The translations under genes were made by a program, and so were the position numbers. This document shows positions 1 to 11,540 of a stretch of DNA of 64,000 nt, in pieces (position 1 is the stretch's first letter; the number at the start of each line of letters is the position of its first letter). The stretch is from Halopseudomonas pachastrellae (lineage in GTDB: Bacteria; Pseudomonadota; Gammaproteobacteria; Pseudomonadales; Pseudomonadaceae): NCBI RefSeq assembly GCF_900114765.1, contig NZ_FOUD01000006.1, positions 1 through 64,000 of the forward strand, in the 5' to 3' direction. Under the pieces are notes generated by a model. The model saw only the letters and a list, made by a program, of their open reading frames with translations. It was not told where the DNA came from and searched no databases.

Positions 1-30
1 TCGGCAGTTCGAATCTGCCCAGACCCACCA
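1..30 (+). tRNA. tRNA-Ile (GAT), 3' end only
   Basis: The first 30 bases match the T-arm, acceptor strand and CCA end of the tRNA-Ile that normally precedes tRNA-Ala in Pseudomonas rRNA operons. The anticodon lies outside the window, so identity rests on the 3' sequence and on position. A 24-base spacer separates it from tRNA-Ala. Confidence 0.85.
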
Positions 31-54
31 ATTGTCGAGGTGTCAGGTCTGAAC

Positions 55-130
55 GGGGCCATAGCTCAGCTGGGAGAGCGCCTGCCTTGCACGCAGGAGG
101 TCAGCGGTTCGATCCCGCTTGGCTCCACCA
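55..130 (+). tRNA. tRNA-Ala (TGC)
   Basis: A complete 76-base tRNA. It has a GGGGCC/GGCTCC acceptor stem, a D-loop with AGCTCAGCTGGGAGAGC, anticodon TGC within CCTTGCACGC, a GGTTCGATCC T-loop and an encoded CCA end. It sits in the 16S-23S spacer, the standard place for this tRNA. Confidence 0.97.
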
Positions 131-409
131 GGTCGACGCAGTACAACGCCATAGAATGGAACTCAGAGTTCATATATGAACAATCAAACACTTGATTGTT
201 GATATCTGGTCTCTGAACCAGACGCTCTTTAAAAATTTGGATATGTGATAGAAGTACAGACACATGGCATGTTTCACTGCATGCAATGTGGCTAAGGTAA
301 ACTTGTAATCTCAAGTGCAAGTTCCGGAATTGTCGTTAATTCTGTTTTAAACCGATATCACTGAATAATCTGAGTTAAGCAATTAACTTAAGATTGTTTG
401 GGGTTATAT
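131..409 (+). other. rRNA internal transcribed spacer with boxA antiterminator
   Basis: A 279-base spacer between tRNA-Ala and 23S rRNA without coding capacity. Positions 223-234 (CGCTCTTTAAAA) match the boxA antitermination element TGCTCTTTAACA, the NusB/NusE loading site found upstream of 23S genes. The region just before 410 pairs with sequence just after the 23S 3' end (ATATGGTCAAG against CTTGACCATAT) and should form the RNase III processing stem. Confidence 0.8.
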
Positions 410-3298
<2,889 letters not shown>

Positions 3299-3434
3299 AT
3301 AACACCCAAGCAATCTGGTGTTATCGAGCCAAACAGAATCAAACAACTTCGCGAACTTGCGAGATTGCAAACACCTTAGCTTCTGTCACACATCCAAGCT
3401 TTTTAAGCTGCACGCCTAGCGGGCAGCAACAAAT

Positions 3435-3552
3435 TGCTTGACGACTATAGAGCATTGGAACCACCTGATCCCATCCCGAACTCAGAAGTGAAACGATGCA
3501 TCGCCGATGGTAGTGTGGGGCTTCCCCATGTGAGAGTAGGTCATCGTCAAGC
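3435..3552 (+). rRNA. rrf: 5S ribosomal RNA
   Basis: A complete 5S rRNA of about 118 bases. The terminal TGCTTGACGA/TCGTCAAGC helix closes it, and the conserved CCACCTGATCCCATCCCGAA and GAAGTGAAACG segments are present. It lies 136 bases after the 23S gene and ends 10 bases before the operon terminator. Confidence 0.97.
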
Positions 3553-3562
3553 GCCTATACCA

Positions 3563-3595
3563 AACACCCTGATCAGTAATGATCAGGGTGTTTTT
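3563..3595 (+). terminator. Intrinsic terminator of the rRNA operon
   Basis: A perfect 13-bp stem (AACACCCTGATCA, loop GTAA, TGATCAGGGTGTT) is followed by a T-run. It sits immediately after 5S rRNA and ends the rRNA transcript. The 130 bases from here to 3726 hold nothing I recognise. Confidence 0.93.
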
Positions 3596-3726
3596 CTTTG
3601 TTCGTGGGAAAGTTGCGCGCCTGCACCGCCCTGCCTTTTGTGTCTCTCTGGGCGGTCTGAGTGCTGGCCTGTAAGGTCTCGTCTGACTGTAGAATCAGGG
3701 CAAGCCCTGGCTCGCCCTATCCACCT

Positions 3727-4752
3727 TCAGGCGCCCCTCATTAAGTTTGTCAGTGCATTCAGAATACTCTCGGTGTCAGTGGGGTTCCTGCCGGGTGCTC
3801 CTGCACAATGTCCCCAGTCTGACTCAAGCAGTTGAAAGCGTGCGTCAGGCATGTGCCTCGCTTCGTAACGAGCGTCTTCGGCGGTGAAGTACAGATCGGT
3901 GCTGCCGGGCATGATCAGGCTTGGCGCTGTAATGCCTTTCAGCGCTGCGTGGAAGTCTCCCTTCCATACCGGGTTGGCGCTGATGTCCCCTTGTTGCCAT
4001 GTGTTGAGCGTGCTTAACAGGTTGTTGGCGTCCTGCTCCAGGTGATCGTCCTCCCAGTATTGCAGTAGCGCCTCTATAGAGTCGAAGCCCATCTGTTTGT
4101 AGAGCGCTTTTCGGAAGAACGCCTGGCTATAGGCCCAGCCGGCGTAGACGCGACCGAAGGCCTCCAGCCCGGCTGTTGGCGAGGACAGGTAGCGACCCTG
4201 CAGCCAGCCGCTATCGCAGGTCAACGCGGCTTTGACTCCCTCAAGGAATACATAGTTGTGCGGCCAACAGCGGGCGGTGGCGCAAATGCTGGCGACTCTT
4301 TTTACTTGCTGCGGAAACAGGCAGCCCCATTGCAGTGCCTGCATGCCGCCCATCGACCAGCCTGCCACCAGCTGGATGGTGCCCCCACCAAAGCATTTCT
4401 CAATCATCTGCTGCTGCAAGACAACGTTGTCGTAGAGCGTGACGGATGGAAACTCCGGCCCGCGCTGGCTCTCGTGCGCGTTGCTGGGTGACGTCGACTG
4501 GCCGTTGCCCAACAGGTTGGGTATCAGGATGCAGTAGCGTTCCGGGTCGATCGGGCCGGGCGCACCAATCAAGGGCAGATTACCGCTGTGTGTTCCACCG
4601 TAGTACGTGGGTAGCACGATCAGGTTGTCTCGTTGCGCGTTCATCTGACCAATTTGCAGGTAGCGCAGACGGGCGTTTTTCAACACCTCGCCGTTCTGCA
4701 GGGGAAAGTCCCCGGCGTGGAATTCTTTCTCAACTGCTTGATATCCGGGCAT
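3727..4752 (-). CDS. MetX-like alpha/beta-hydrolase (homoserine O-acetyltransferase family)
   Basis: A 341-residue cytoplasmic alpha/beta-hydrolase. The nucleophile elbow GWSMGG places the catalytic Ser at about residue 133. [12 protein letters not shown] segment fits the acid-bearing strand, and HCAG near the C-terminus the catalytic His. The opening strand pattern and [12 protein letters not shown] loop resemble MetX-type acyltransferases, but many family members near metabolic operons are uncharacterised hydrolases rather than methionine enzymes. The start at [11 protein letters not shown] is chosen because the ~40 upstream codons look non-coding. It diverges from the type III glutamine synthetase gene across 151 bases, so shared regulation is plausible. 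The substrate is unknown; no other methionine gene is nearby. Confidence 0.8.
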   Translation of the reverse strand: MPGYQAVEKEFHAGDFPLQNGEVLKNARLRYLQIGQMNAQRDNLIVLPTYYGGTHSGNLPLIGAPGPIDPERYCILIPNLLGNGQSTSPSNAHESQRGPEFPSVTLYDNVVLQQQMIEKCFGGGTIQLVAGWSMGGMQALQWGCLFPQQVKRVASICATARCWPHNYVFLEGVKAALTCDSGWLQGRYLSSPTAGLEAFGRVYAGWAYSQAFFRKALYKQMGFDSIEALLQYWEDDHLEQDANNLLSTLNTWQQGDISANPVWKGDFHAALKGITAPSLIMPGSTDLYFTAEDARYEARHMPDARFQLLESDWGHCAGAPGRNPTDTESILNALTNLMRGA

Positions 4753-4903
4753 ATGAGCGTCTCGTTGCTGACAGAAAGGGCGAAGGTGTTCGGGTGCCCT
4801 TGGTCTGTTCGTTGAGTTAAATATGCATGCTGGCATGTATGTTGAATGGAAGATTCGTACCAAGCGCCGCAACGGGTGCGGACAGAATCAGCGGAGTACC
4901 AAC

Positions 4904-6265
4904 ATGAGTCAGCAAGTGAGCACCGAGCAATTGAAGCAGTCTCTGCAGGATAAGGGCGTTAAGTACGCCTTGGGTGGCTATGTGGATCTGCATGGCGTAA
5001 TCAAGGGCAAGTTTGTGCCGCTCAACCATCTTGATCGAATGATGAAGGGCTCGGAGCTGTACACCGGTGCTGCGCTGGATGGTGTGCCACAGGACATCAG
5101 CGATAACGAAGTCGCGACCATGCCCGATGCCGCTACCGCCACAGTTTGTCCCTGGAACCCGGAGTTGGCCTGGTTTGCCAGTGACCTGTATCTGGACGGC
5201 GCACCATTCGAAGCCTGCTCACGTAATATCCTTAAACGCCGGGTAGCCAAGGCCGCTGATATGGGGCTGACCTTTAACCTGGGTATCGAGACCGAGTTCT
5301 TCCTGTTTCGTGACTCAGAGGATGGCGGGTTCGAGCCGATCAGTGCTCGCGATACCCTCGCCAAACCCTGTTATGACCCGCGCGGCCTGATGGACAACAT
5401 GCCGATTGTGGGCGAGCTGGTCGAAGCCATGAATGCCATGGGCTGGGATGTGTACTCCTTCGACCACGAAGACGCCAACGGCCAGTTCGAAACCGACTTC
5501 ACCTACACCGACGCTCTCGGCATGGCTGACCGCTTGGTTTTCTTCCGTTTGATGGCCAACGAGATTGCCCGCAAGCACGGTGGCTTTGCCAGCTTTATGC
5601 CCAAGCCGTCGGCCAGCCGCACCGGCAGTGGCGCGCACTACAACATGTCGCTGGCTGATCGCGAGACCGGCCGAAATCTGTTTGATCCTGCCAATGGCGA
5701 AGATCCCTACGGCTGCGGGGTGACCCAGATGGCGTATCACTTCATCGCCGGCGTAATGAAGCACGCCAAGGCAATCAGCGCAGTCATCGCGCCGACGGTA
5801 AACAGCTACAAACGTCTGGTACGCAAGGGCAGCATGTCCGGCTCTACCTGGGCGCCAGTATTCGTTTGCTACGGCAACAACAACCGCACCAACATGCTGC
5901 GTATCCCGTCGCAAGGCGGTCGGGTCGAGTGCCGTGCGGCCGATATTGCCTGCAACCCCTATCTTGGTGCCGCGATGATGCTGGCTGCCGGTCTTGAAGG
6001 CATTCGCGAAGCCATGGACCCGGGTAATCCCCATCGCGAGAACATGTACAACTACACCGATCAGCAGGTGCGTGAAATGGACATTGAGCTGTTGCCGCAG
6101 AACCTTGGCGAAGCAATTGATGCCTTCGAAGCTGACCCGCTGTCGCGTGAGGTTTTTGGCGATGCGATGTTCGACAGCTTCGTCGGCTTCAAGCGCCAGG
6201 AATGGACCGAGTATCACACCCACGTCTCCGACTGGGAGCTGCAACGCTACCTGAAGTTCTTTTAA
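4904..6265 (+). CDS. Type III glutamine synthetase-like enzyme (GlnT family)
   Basis: A 453-residue ATP-dependent gamma-glutamyl ligase of the glutamine synthetase fold. The N-terminal beta-grasp domain covers about residues 1-105 and the catalytic domain the rest. Metal and substrate motifs are intact: GIETEFF (128-133), ANGQFETDF (191-199), the HYNMS histidine (245), NSYKRL (300-305), NNNRTNMLRIP (325-335) and ECRAADIACNPYL (342-354). Length and motifs fit the GSIII/GlnT group, found beside ureide or amine-utilisation genes, rather than housekeeping GlnA. No adenylylation-loop tyrosine was identified. The ATG at 4904 is preferred over an earlier in-frame ATG because the intervening residues are low-complexity. 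It heads a co-directional group with the substrate-binding protein (93-base gap) and TetR regulator. Substrates other than ammonia, such as methylamine or ethanolamine, are possible. Confidence 0.88.
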   Translation: MSQQVSTEQLKQSLQDKGVKYALGGYVDLHGVIKGKFVPLNHLDRMMKGSELYTGAALDGVPQDISDNEVATMPDAATATVCPWNPELAWFASDLYLDGAPFEACSRNILKRRVAKAADMGLTFNLGIETEFFLFRDSEDGGFEPISARDTLAKPCYDPRGLMDNMPIVGELVEAMNAMGWDVYSFDHEDANGQFETDFTYTDALGMADRLVFFRLMANEIARKHGGFASFMPKPSASRTGSGAHYNMSLADRETGRNLFDPANGEDPYGCGVTQMAYHFIAGVMKHAKAISAVIAPTVNSYKRLVRKGSMSGSTWAPVFVCYGNNNRTNMLRIPSQGGRVECRAADIACNPYLGAAMMLAAGLEGIREAMDPGNPHRENMYNYTDQQVREMDIELLPQNLGEAIDAFEADPLSREVFGDAMFDSFVGFKRQEWTEYHTHVSDWELQRYLKFF

Positions 6266-6358
6266 GTCGGTTCCGCGCCGAATACGGCGCGGTTCTTGCT
6301 GCTCAGTTACTGCCAAGACTTCACATCATTGCCAACGAGAACCATCTGGAGTTGAACC

Positions 6359-7453
6359 ATGAAAAAGTCCGTTCCATTTGCACGACGTTTCAAACAGGTT
6401 GTTTCAGGCGCCATGATTGCACTGGCGGCATCGGTCGCCGTGATTCCCTCAGCTCAAGCCGAAGAGAAAGACAGCTTCAAACTGGCCTGGAGCATTTACG
6501 CCGGCTGGATTCCGTGGAAGTACATCGACGAGTCCGGATTGATGAAAAAGTGGGCCGACAAGTACGGCATCAGTGTCGAGATAGTGCAGATAAACGATTA
6601 CATCGAGTCGATCAACCAGTACAGTGCCGGTCAGTTTGATGGTGTGGTAGCGACCAGTATGGACGCGCTGTCGATCCCAGCCGCCGGCGGCGTAGATACT
6701 ACGGCCTTGATCGTTGGGGACTACTCCAACGGTAACGACGGCATGGTGATGAAAGATAGCGCCAGTGTTGCTGATCTCAAGGGGCAGCAGGTCAATCTGG
6801 TCGAGCTGTCGGTATCCCACTATTTGCTCGCCCGCGCGCTGGACTCGGTCGGTCTGAGCGAGAGCGATGTCACCGTGGTCAATACCAGCGATGCCGATAT
6901 GGTCGCCGCCTTCAATACCGAAGACGTGCGCAATGTAGTGACCTGGAATCCGTTGCTTGACGAAATTCTCAGCCAGCCGGGCGCCAACCGGGTATTTGAT
7001 TCCAGCCAGATTCCGGGCCATATCAAGGATCTGACCATCGTTAACACCGAGACACTGCGCGACAACCCGGCGTTGGGCAAGGCGCTGGTCGGTGCATGGT
7101 TTGAGCTGATGGCCGAGATGGGGACCGACAGCGAGGAAGGTCAGAAGGCCAGAGCGTTCCTCGGCGAAGCTTCTGCGACCGATCAGGCCGGGTATGAAGC
7201 ACAGCTGGCCGGCATGAAGATGTTCTGGCAACCGGCTGACGCCATCGCCTTTATTGGCAGTGATGAGGCCTACGAGGCGATGGACAGCGTTCGCCAGTTC
7301 TCGTTCGAGAAGGGGTTGCTTGGCGAAGGCGCAGACTCGCCTGACTTTGTCGGCATCGCGATGCCCGATGGCAAGACCCTGGGTGATACCGCTAACATCA
7401 AGCTGCGGTTTGATACCGAGTATATGCAGATGGCAGCCGACGGCGCTCTCTGA
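6359..7453 (+). CDS. Periplasmic ABC substrate-binding protein (urea-carboxylase-region type)
   Basis: A 364-residue exported protein. The signal peptide spans about residues 1-34, with cleavage after AQA. The mature part is an NMT1/THI5-like two-lobe binding fold that opens with FKLAWSIYAGWIPWKY. Segment order (GVVATSMDAL, LKGQQVNLVELSVSHYLL, FNTEDVRNVVTWNP) resembles binding proteins encoded near urea carboxylase and other amide or amine catabolic genes. It follows the GSIII gene closely. Oddly, no permease or ATPase gene lies on either side, so the protein must use a transporter encoded elsewhere or act as a sensor. The ligand is unknown; a small nitrogen compound is an inference from context. 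Confidence 0.85.
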   Translation: MKKSVPFARRFKQVVSGAMIALAASVAVIPSAQAEEKDSFKLAWSIYAGWIPWKYIDESGLMKKWADKYGISVEIVQINDYIESINQYSAGQFDGVVATSMDALSIPAAGGVDTTALIVGDYSNGNDGMVMKDSASVADLKGQQVNLVELSVSHYLLARALDSVGLSESDVTVVNTSDADMVAAFNTEDVRNVVTWNPLLDEILSQPGANRVFDSSQIPGHIKDLTIVNTETLRDNPALGKALVGAWFELMAEMGTDSEEGQKARAFLGEASATDQAGYEAQLAGMKMFWQPADAIAFIGSDEAYEAMDSVRQFSFEKGLLGEGADSPDFVGIAMPDGKTLGDTANIKLRFDTEYMQMAADGAL

Positions 7454-7464
7454 GTAGTCTGATT

Positions 7465-7486
7465 GCGGCGGGGGCATCCCCGCCGC
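7465..7486 (+). other. GC-rich hairpin between binding-protein and TetR genes
   Basis: A perfect 9-bp stem (GCGGCGGGG, loop GCAT, CCCCGCCGC) lies in the 49-base gap. No T-run follows, so it is more likely an mRNA stabiliser or attenuating hairpin than a full terminator. Confidence 0.5.
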
Positions 7487-7502
7487 GCTTGCTGGAACAC
7501 CC

Positions 7503-8114
7503 ATGCGCAGAACAAAAGAAGACGCGGAAAAAACCCGCCTGAAAATCATTGAAGCCGCGCTGACGCTGTTCAGTCGCAATGGCTATTCGAACACCACTCT
7601 GGCCATGATTGGCACCGAAGCCGGTTTCAGTCGTGGCCCTATCTACTGGCACTTCAAGAACAAGGATGACCTGTTCGAGGCGGTGCTGGCCTACTCGCAG
7701 GAACCGCTGGAGCAATTGGTCGCTCAGGCGCGTGATGGCGCAGAGCCCGCGTTGGCGCGTATCGAGACCTTTGTGCGGAGTTGGTTCATGCTGCTGGTTG
7801 AGGATGCCTGGTTTCGCCAGTCATTCGAGATTCTGCTGAACAAGACCGAGCTGACCGAGGCGATGCAAAGCACGCTTGAGCGTGAGCGGCGGCTTACCCA
7901 GAGTATGATCGAAACCCTGGAGGCGCTGGTCTGTTCTGCTCAGGAGCAAGGGCAACTTCCGCAGGGGCAGGCGGCTGGCCAGTTGGCCTTGATGATCTAC
8001 ACCCAGTTGATGGGGGTTACTCAGACGTGGTTGTTTGCCCCGGGCTTGTTTGACTTAAGCGAGCAGCGGGCATTTTTTGCCGAGCGTTTGCTGCGTTCGT
8101 TGCAGCAGCCTTGA
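7503..8114 (+). CDS. TetR/AcrR-family transcriptional regulator
   Basis: A 203-residue repressor. The N-terminal helix-turn-helix (residues ~10-56) reads AALTLFSRNGYSNTTLAMIG, then FSRGPIYWHFKNKDDLFEAV; the rest is the helical ligand-binding domain. The opening MRRTKEDAEKTR resembles AcrR/TtgR-type efflux regulators, though no efflux operon adjoins. It lies 49 bases after the substrate-binding gene in the same orientation, so it probably responds to a related ligand and may control the GSIII group. It converges on the alkylsulfatase gene; its stop codon abuts that gene's terminator. Confidence 0.9.
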   Translation: MRRTKEDAEKTRLKIIEAALTLFSRNGYSNTTLAMIGTEAGFSRGPIYWHFKNKDDLFEAVLAYSQEPLEQLVAQARDGAEPALARIETFVRSWFMLLVEDAWFRQSFEILLNKTELTEAMQSTLERERRLTQSMIETLEALVCSAQEQGQLPQGQAAGQLALMIYTQLMGVTQTWLFAPGLFDLSEQRAFFAERLLRSLQQP

Positions 8115-8148
8115 AAAAAAGCCCCGCTCACCAAGCAGTGAGCGGGGC
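8114..8148 (-). terminator. Intrinsic terminator of the alkylsulfatase gene
   Basis: A perfect 11-bp stem (GCCCCGCTCAC, loop CAAGCA, GTGAGCGGGGC, 8121-8148) is flanked by seven A on its left. Read from the minus strand, this is a stem plus T-run. The plus-strand side lacks a T-run, so it mainly ends the minus-strand gene. Confidence 0.85.
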
Positions 8149-8155
8149 TAAAAGG

Positions 8156-10120
8156 TCAGTTACTGACCGGAGTCACGATCGGGAAGTCGCCAGAGGGCAC
8201 TTCCAGCATTTGCAGCAAACCGAAGAAGGCGTTTGGCTCGCCGCTGATCTTGATCTGACCCGCCTTCACCGCGTCGGGGAAGGTGGTTTGTTTCAGCAGG
8301 ATCTGGTCCAGGGTGCTGCGGGTCATGCTGACGGTGGCCTGTGCGTTGTCATCCTGCACGCCGGTACGGTAGGTCAGCGTGGCGTGCTCCAGGTTGAGGC
8401 GGTAGTTCTCCTCGGTATCGGTCAGCTGCCAGTTGATCACCAGGTGCTTGCCTTCTGCCTTGGCGGCGTTCAGGCGAACGGCCATGAGGTCGAAGAACAT
8501 GCCGGTGTCGAGCGCCTGCAAAACGTCCGGAGACAGTGACCCGACGGTGGGCGGCAGCGTGCCGTTGCGCAGCTCCTGTGCACCCATCAAATAGGCGCCG
8601 CGCCAGGTACCTGCTTCTGCCTGGTAACCAAGCTGCTCCAGGGCATCGGCGCCCAGCTCACGGGCGGCCTGATTGCTGGCATCGGCGTACACCACCTGGT
8701 TCATCACGCTGGCTACCCAGCGGTACTCACCGTTTTCGTAATCCTTGCGGGCCTGTTCAATTACTTTGTCGGCGCCGCCCATGTATTCGATGGTTTTGGC
8801 GGCATTCTGTACCGGTGGCAGCGGGTTGAGGTTGGCCGGGTTGGCGTCGTACCAGCCCATGTAGCGCTGGTAGATGGCCTTGGCGTTGTGTCGCAGGGTG
8901 CCGTAGTAACCGCGCGCATACCATTGCTGATCCAGACTTTGCGGCAGGGCAATTTGTTCGGCGATATCGCCCGGCAGGTAGCCTTTGTTGATCATGCGTA
9001 CGGACTGGTCGTGCAGGTACTTGTACATGTCACGCTGCACCGACAGGAATCGCTTGATGTCGTCCTGGTTCCAAACCGGCCAGTGGTGCTGGGCAACCAG
9101 AATGTCGGCCTCGTCACCGAAGCGGGCAAGTGCCAGGTCGATGTAGCGGGCCCAGGCGCTGGCGTCACGGACGGCAGCGCCGCGAATGGTGTACACGTTG
9201 TGCATGTGCTGGCTGGTGATTTCTGCCGTATTCAGCACTTTGAAGTCGGGGAAGTACATCATCATTTCCGACTCGGCTTCAGTGCCATGAGCCATCTGGA
9301 ACTGAACCCGCACACCGTCAATGGTCAGTTCGCCATCGTCTGGCACTGTGTCGGTGGGGGCGATCAGCGACCGCTCGCCCATCGACAGCGCCTTGCCCAG
9401 GCCGGTATCGACGTGACCGCGTTCGCCCGGAGGCAGCATGGCACCAAACTGATAGATGGCGCGGCGGCTCATAGCCGGCCCGGCGATAACGTTTTCCGAG
9501 ACCGCATGCTCCATGAAACCGGCCGGTGCGTAGATGTGCGTTTTGCCGGCGGCAACGTCTTCGTTACTGGTGACACCCTTCACGCCGCCCCAGTGGTCAA
9601 CGTGGTTGTGGGTGTAGAGCACGGCAACCACCGGCTTTTTCGGGCGGTTCTGGTAGTACAGCTCCAGACCTGCTTTGGCAGTTGAGGGCGAGAGCAGCGG
9701 GTCGATGATCAGCAGCCCGGTGTCCCCCTCGATGATGGTCATGTTGGCCAGATCCATACCGCGAATCTGATACATGCCCTCGGTAACCTCAAACAGGCCG
9801 TGAATCGCATTGAGCTGAGCTTGGCGCCACAGGCTGGGGTTGACCGTCTCAGGCGCGGTGTCCTGATCGAGGAAAGCGTATTGGCTCATGTCCCACGCAA
9901 CCGAGCCATCGGGATTGGTGACCTTGCCGTCGGGCAGTTGGGCGATGAAGCCGCGACGTGCATCGTCAAAGGCTTGTTGGTCGGCAAAGGGCAGTTGGCC
10001 CAGCACCGCCTTGTTGGCGCTGGCGGTGGTGGCGGTGGCCGGGTTGGGGGTTGGAGCTGCGTTGGCGGCCAGGCTGATGGCGGCGGCCAGCGCGCCGGTA
10101 ATGAGATGACGTGAGCGCAT
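8156..10120 (-). CDS. SdsA-type linear alkylsulfatase (metallo-beta-lactamase fold)
   Basis: A 654-residue secreted enzyme that hydrolyses primary alkyl sulfates such as SDS to alcohol and sulfate. The signal peptide spans about residues 1-21 (start MRSRHLITGAL, cleavage ANA). The dinuclear zinc motif THNHVDHWGG gives His171, His173, Asp175 and His176. A helical dimerisation domain follows, and the last ~125 residues form the SCP2-like lipid-binding domain. Length and domain order equal P. aeruginosa SdsA1. The start is set by the signal peptide and the preceding AGGGAG. The gene stands alone with its own terminator; no LysR-type sdsB neighbour is seen. A 266-base divergent region separates it from nspC. 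Confidence 0.93.
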   Translation of the reverse strand: MRSRHLITGALAAAISLAANAAPTPNPATATTASANKAVLGQLPFADQQAFDDARRGFIAQLPDGKVTNPDGSVAWDMSQYAFLDQDTAPETVNPSLWRQAQLNAIHGLFEVTEGMYQIRGMDLANMTIIEGDTGLLIIDPLLSPSTAKAGLELYYQNRPKKPVVAVLYTHNHVDHWGGVKGVTSNEDVAAGKTHIYAPAGFMEHAVSENVIAGPAMSRRAIYQFGAMLPPGERGHVDTGLGKALSMGERSLIAPTDTVPDDGELTIDGVRVQFQMAHGTEAESEMMMYFPDFKVLNTAEITSQHMHNVYTIRGAAVRDASAWARYIDLALARFGDEADILVAQHHWPVWNQDDIKRFLSVQRDMYKYLHDQSVRMINKGYLPGDIAEQIALPQSLDQQWYARGYYGTLRHNAKAIYQRYMGWYDANPANLNPLPPVQNAAKTIEYMGGADKVIEQARKDYENGEYRWVASVMNQVVYADASNQAARELGADALEQLGYQAEAGTWRGAYLMGAQELRNGTLPPTVGSLSPDVLQALDTGMFFDLMAVRLNAAKAEGKHLVINWQLTDTEENYRLNLEHATLTYRTGVQDDNAQATVSMTRSTLDQILLKQTTFPDAVKAGQIKISGEPNAFFGLLQMLEVPSGDFPIVTPVSN

Positions 10121-10386
10121 GGGAGACTCCCTGTTGGAGCGGCATTGTTGTTGTCGGAAACCGCTTGAAACGGCTGCAGTCACTATAGAAAGCCTTATGG
10201 TTATATGGCCAATGCATTTTTATTTTTGTTTCGATGCGAAATACGCATCGCGCTGGTCGGTGACGTGAAATTGAAGCATTGCCGTTGTAGGCTGAAACGA
10301 TGGTTTTTCCTATCGAGCGCTGGCGCGTTAATTTATAATTTCGCGCTTTCACTTGCCCGGCCACCGGGCGTTGACAGCTGGAGGGT
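10121..10386. promoter_or_regulatory. Divergent promoter region between alkylsulfatase and nspC
   Basis: An AT-rich 266-base region without a gene. A TATAAT hexamer at 10334-10339 lies about 48 bases upstream of the nspC start and is a plausible -10 element; no convincing -35 hexamer is visible. I found no clear inverted-repeat operator. Confidence 0.4.
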
Positions 10387-11493
10387 ATGAACGAATTGAT
10401 CAAGACGCCGTACTATCTCATCGACAAGAGCAAGCTCGAACGCAATATGGAGAAGATCGCCTACGTGCGTGAACACTCCGGAGCCAAGGCGCTGCTCGCA
10501 CTGAAATGCTTTGCTACCTGGTCCGTGTTCGACTTCATGAGTCAGTACATGGATGGCACTACCTCTTCCTCCCTGAATGAAGTGAAACTTGGCAAACTCA
10601 AGTTTCCGGGGGAGACGCATGCCTACAGCGTGGCCTATGCCGATGACGAGATCGACGAAGTCCTGGCGCATTCGGACAAGATTATCTTCAACTCCATCAG
10701 TCAGCTGACCCGCTTCAGTGAGGCTTCGGCCAACACCGTGCGTGGTCTGCGTCTGAACCCCGGCGTCAGCAGCTCGGACTTTCTGATTGCTGACCCGGCG
10801 CGTCCGTTCAGCCGTCTGGGCGAGTGGGACGCAGCCAAGATCGAGGCCGTGCTGCCGCTGATCTCTGGCTTCATGATTCACAACAACTGCGAGAACGGCG
10901 ACTTTGAGCTGTTCGACCAGATGCTCGGACAGATCGAAGAGCGTTTTGGCCACCTGCTCGAACAGGTGAGCTGGGTCAGTCTGGGCGGCGGTATTCACTT
11001 CACCGGCGAGGGTTACCCGCTGGATCGCTTCTGCGCCCGCCTCAAGGCATTCTCCGAGCGCTACGGCGTTCAGGTTTACCTGGAGCCCGGCGAGGCCGCC
11101 ATTACCCTGAGCACTTCTCTTGAAGTGACGGTGCTCGACACCCTCTATAACGGCAAGCAGCTGGCCGTGGTCGACAGTTCGATCGAAGCGCACATGCTCG
11201 ATCTGCTGATCTACCGTCAGGAGGCCAAGATGGAGCCCTGCGATGGCCCGCACCAGTACATGGTGTGTGGCAAGTCGTGTCTGGCTGGCGACATCTTCGG
11301 CGAATTCAATTTTGACAGCGAGCTGAAGATCGGCGATCGCCTGTCCTTTATTGATGCGGCCGGTTACACCATGGTCAAGAAGAACTGGTTCAACGGCGTC
11401 AACATGCCCGCCATTGCAATCAAGGAGCTTGATGGTTCGGTGAAACTGGTGCGCGAGTTCGGATTCCAGGATTACCTGGACAGCCTCTCCTGA
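10387..11493 (+). CDS. nspC: Carboxynorspermidine/carboxyspermidine decarboxylase
   Basis: A 368-residue PLP enzyme of the alanine-racemase-fold decarboxylases. It removes CO2 from carboxynorspermidine or carboxyspermidine to give norspermidine or spermidine. The PLP-binding Lys is K40 in LLALKCFA; the HNNCEN, GGGIHFTGEGYPL and EPGEA motifs bind the cofactor phosphate and substrate. The CGKSCLAGD motif (about 294-302) carries the active-site cysteine. The length matches Vibrio and Campylobacter NspC. It is followed after 47 bases by the dehydrogenase that makes its substrate, so the two form the alternative polyamine pathway that replaces SpeD/SpeE. Confidence 0.93.
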   Translation: MNELIKTPYYLIDKSKLERNMEKIAYVREHSGAKALLALKCFATWSVFDFMSQYMDGTTSSSLNEVKLGKLKFPGETHAYSVAYADDEIDEVLAHSDKIIFNSISQLTRFSEASANTVRGLRLNPGVSSSDFLIADPARPFSRLGEWDAAKIEAVLPLISGFMIHNNCENGDFELFDQMLGQIEERFGHLLEQVSWVSLGGGIHFTGEGYPLDRFCARLKAFSERYGVQVYLEPGEAAITLSTSLEVTVLDTLYNGKQLAVVDSSIEAHMLDLLIYRQEAKMEPCDGPHQYMVCGKSCLAGDIFGEFNFDSELKIGDRLSFIDAAGYTMVKKNWFNGVNMPAIAIKELDGSVKLVREFGFQDYLDSLS

Positions 11494-11540
11494 GGCATAA
11501 CCTACCCAGCCTTTCCAAGGAGGCGTTTCGAGGAAGAGAA

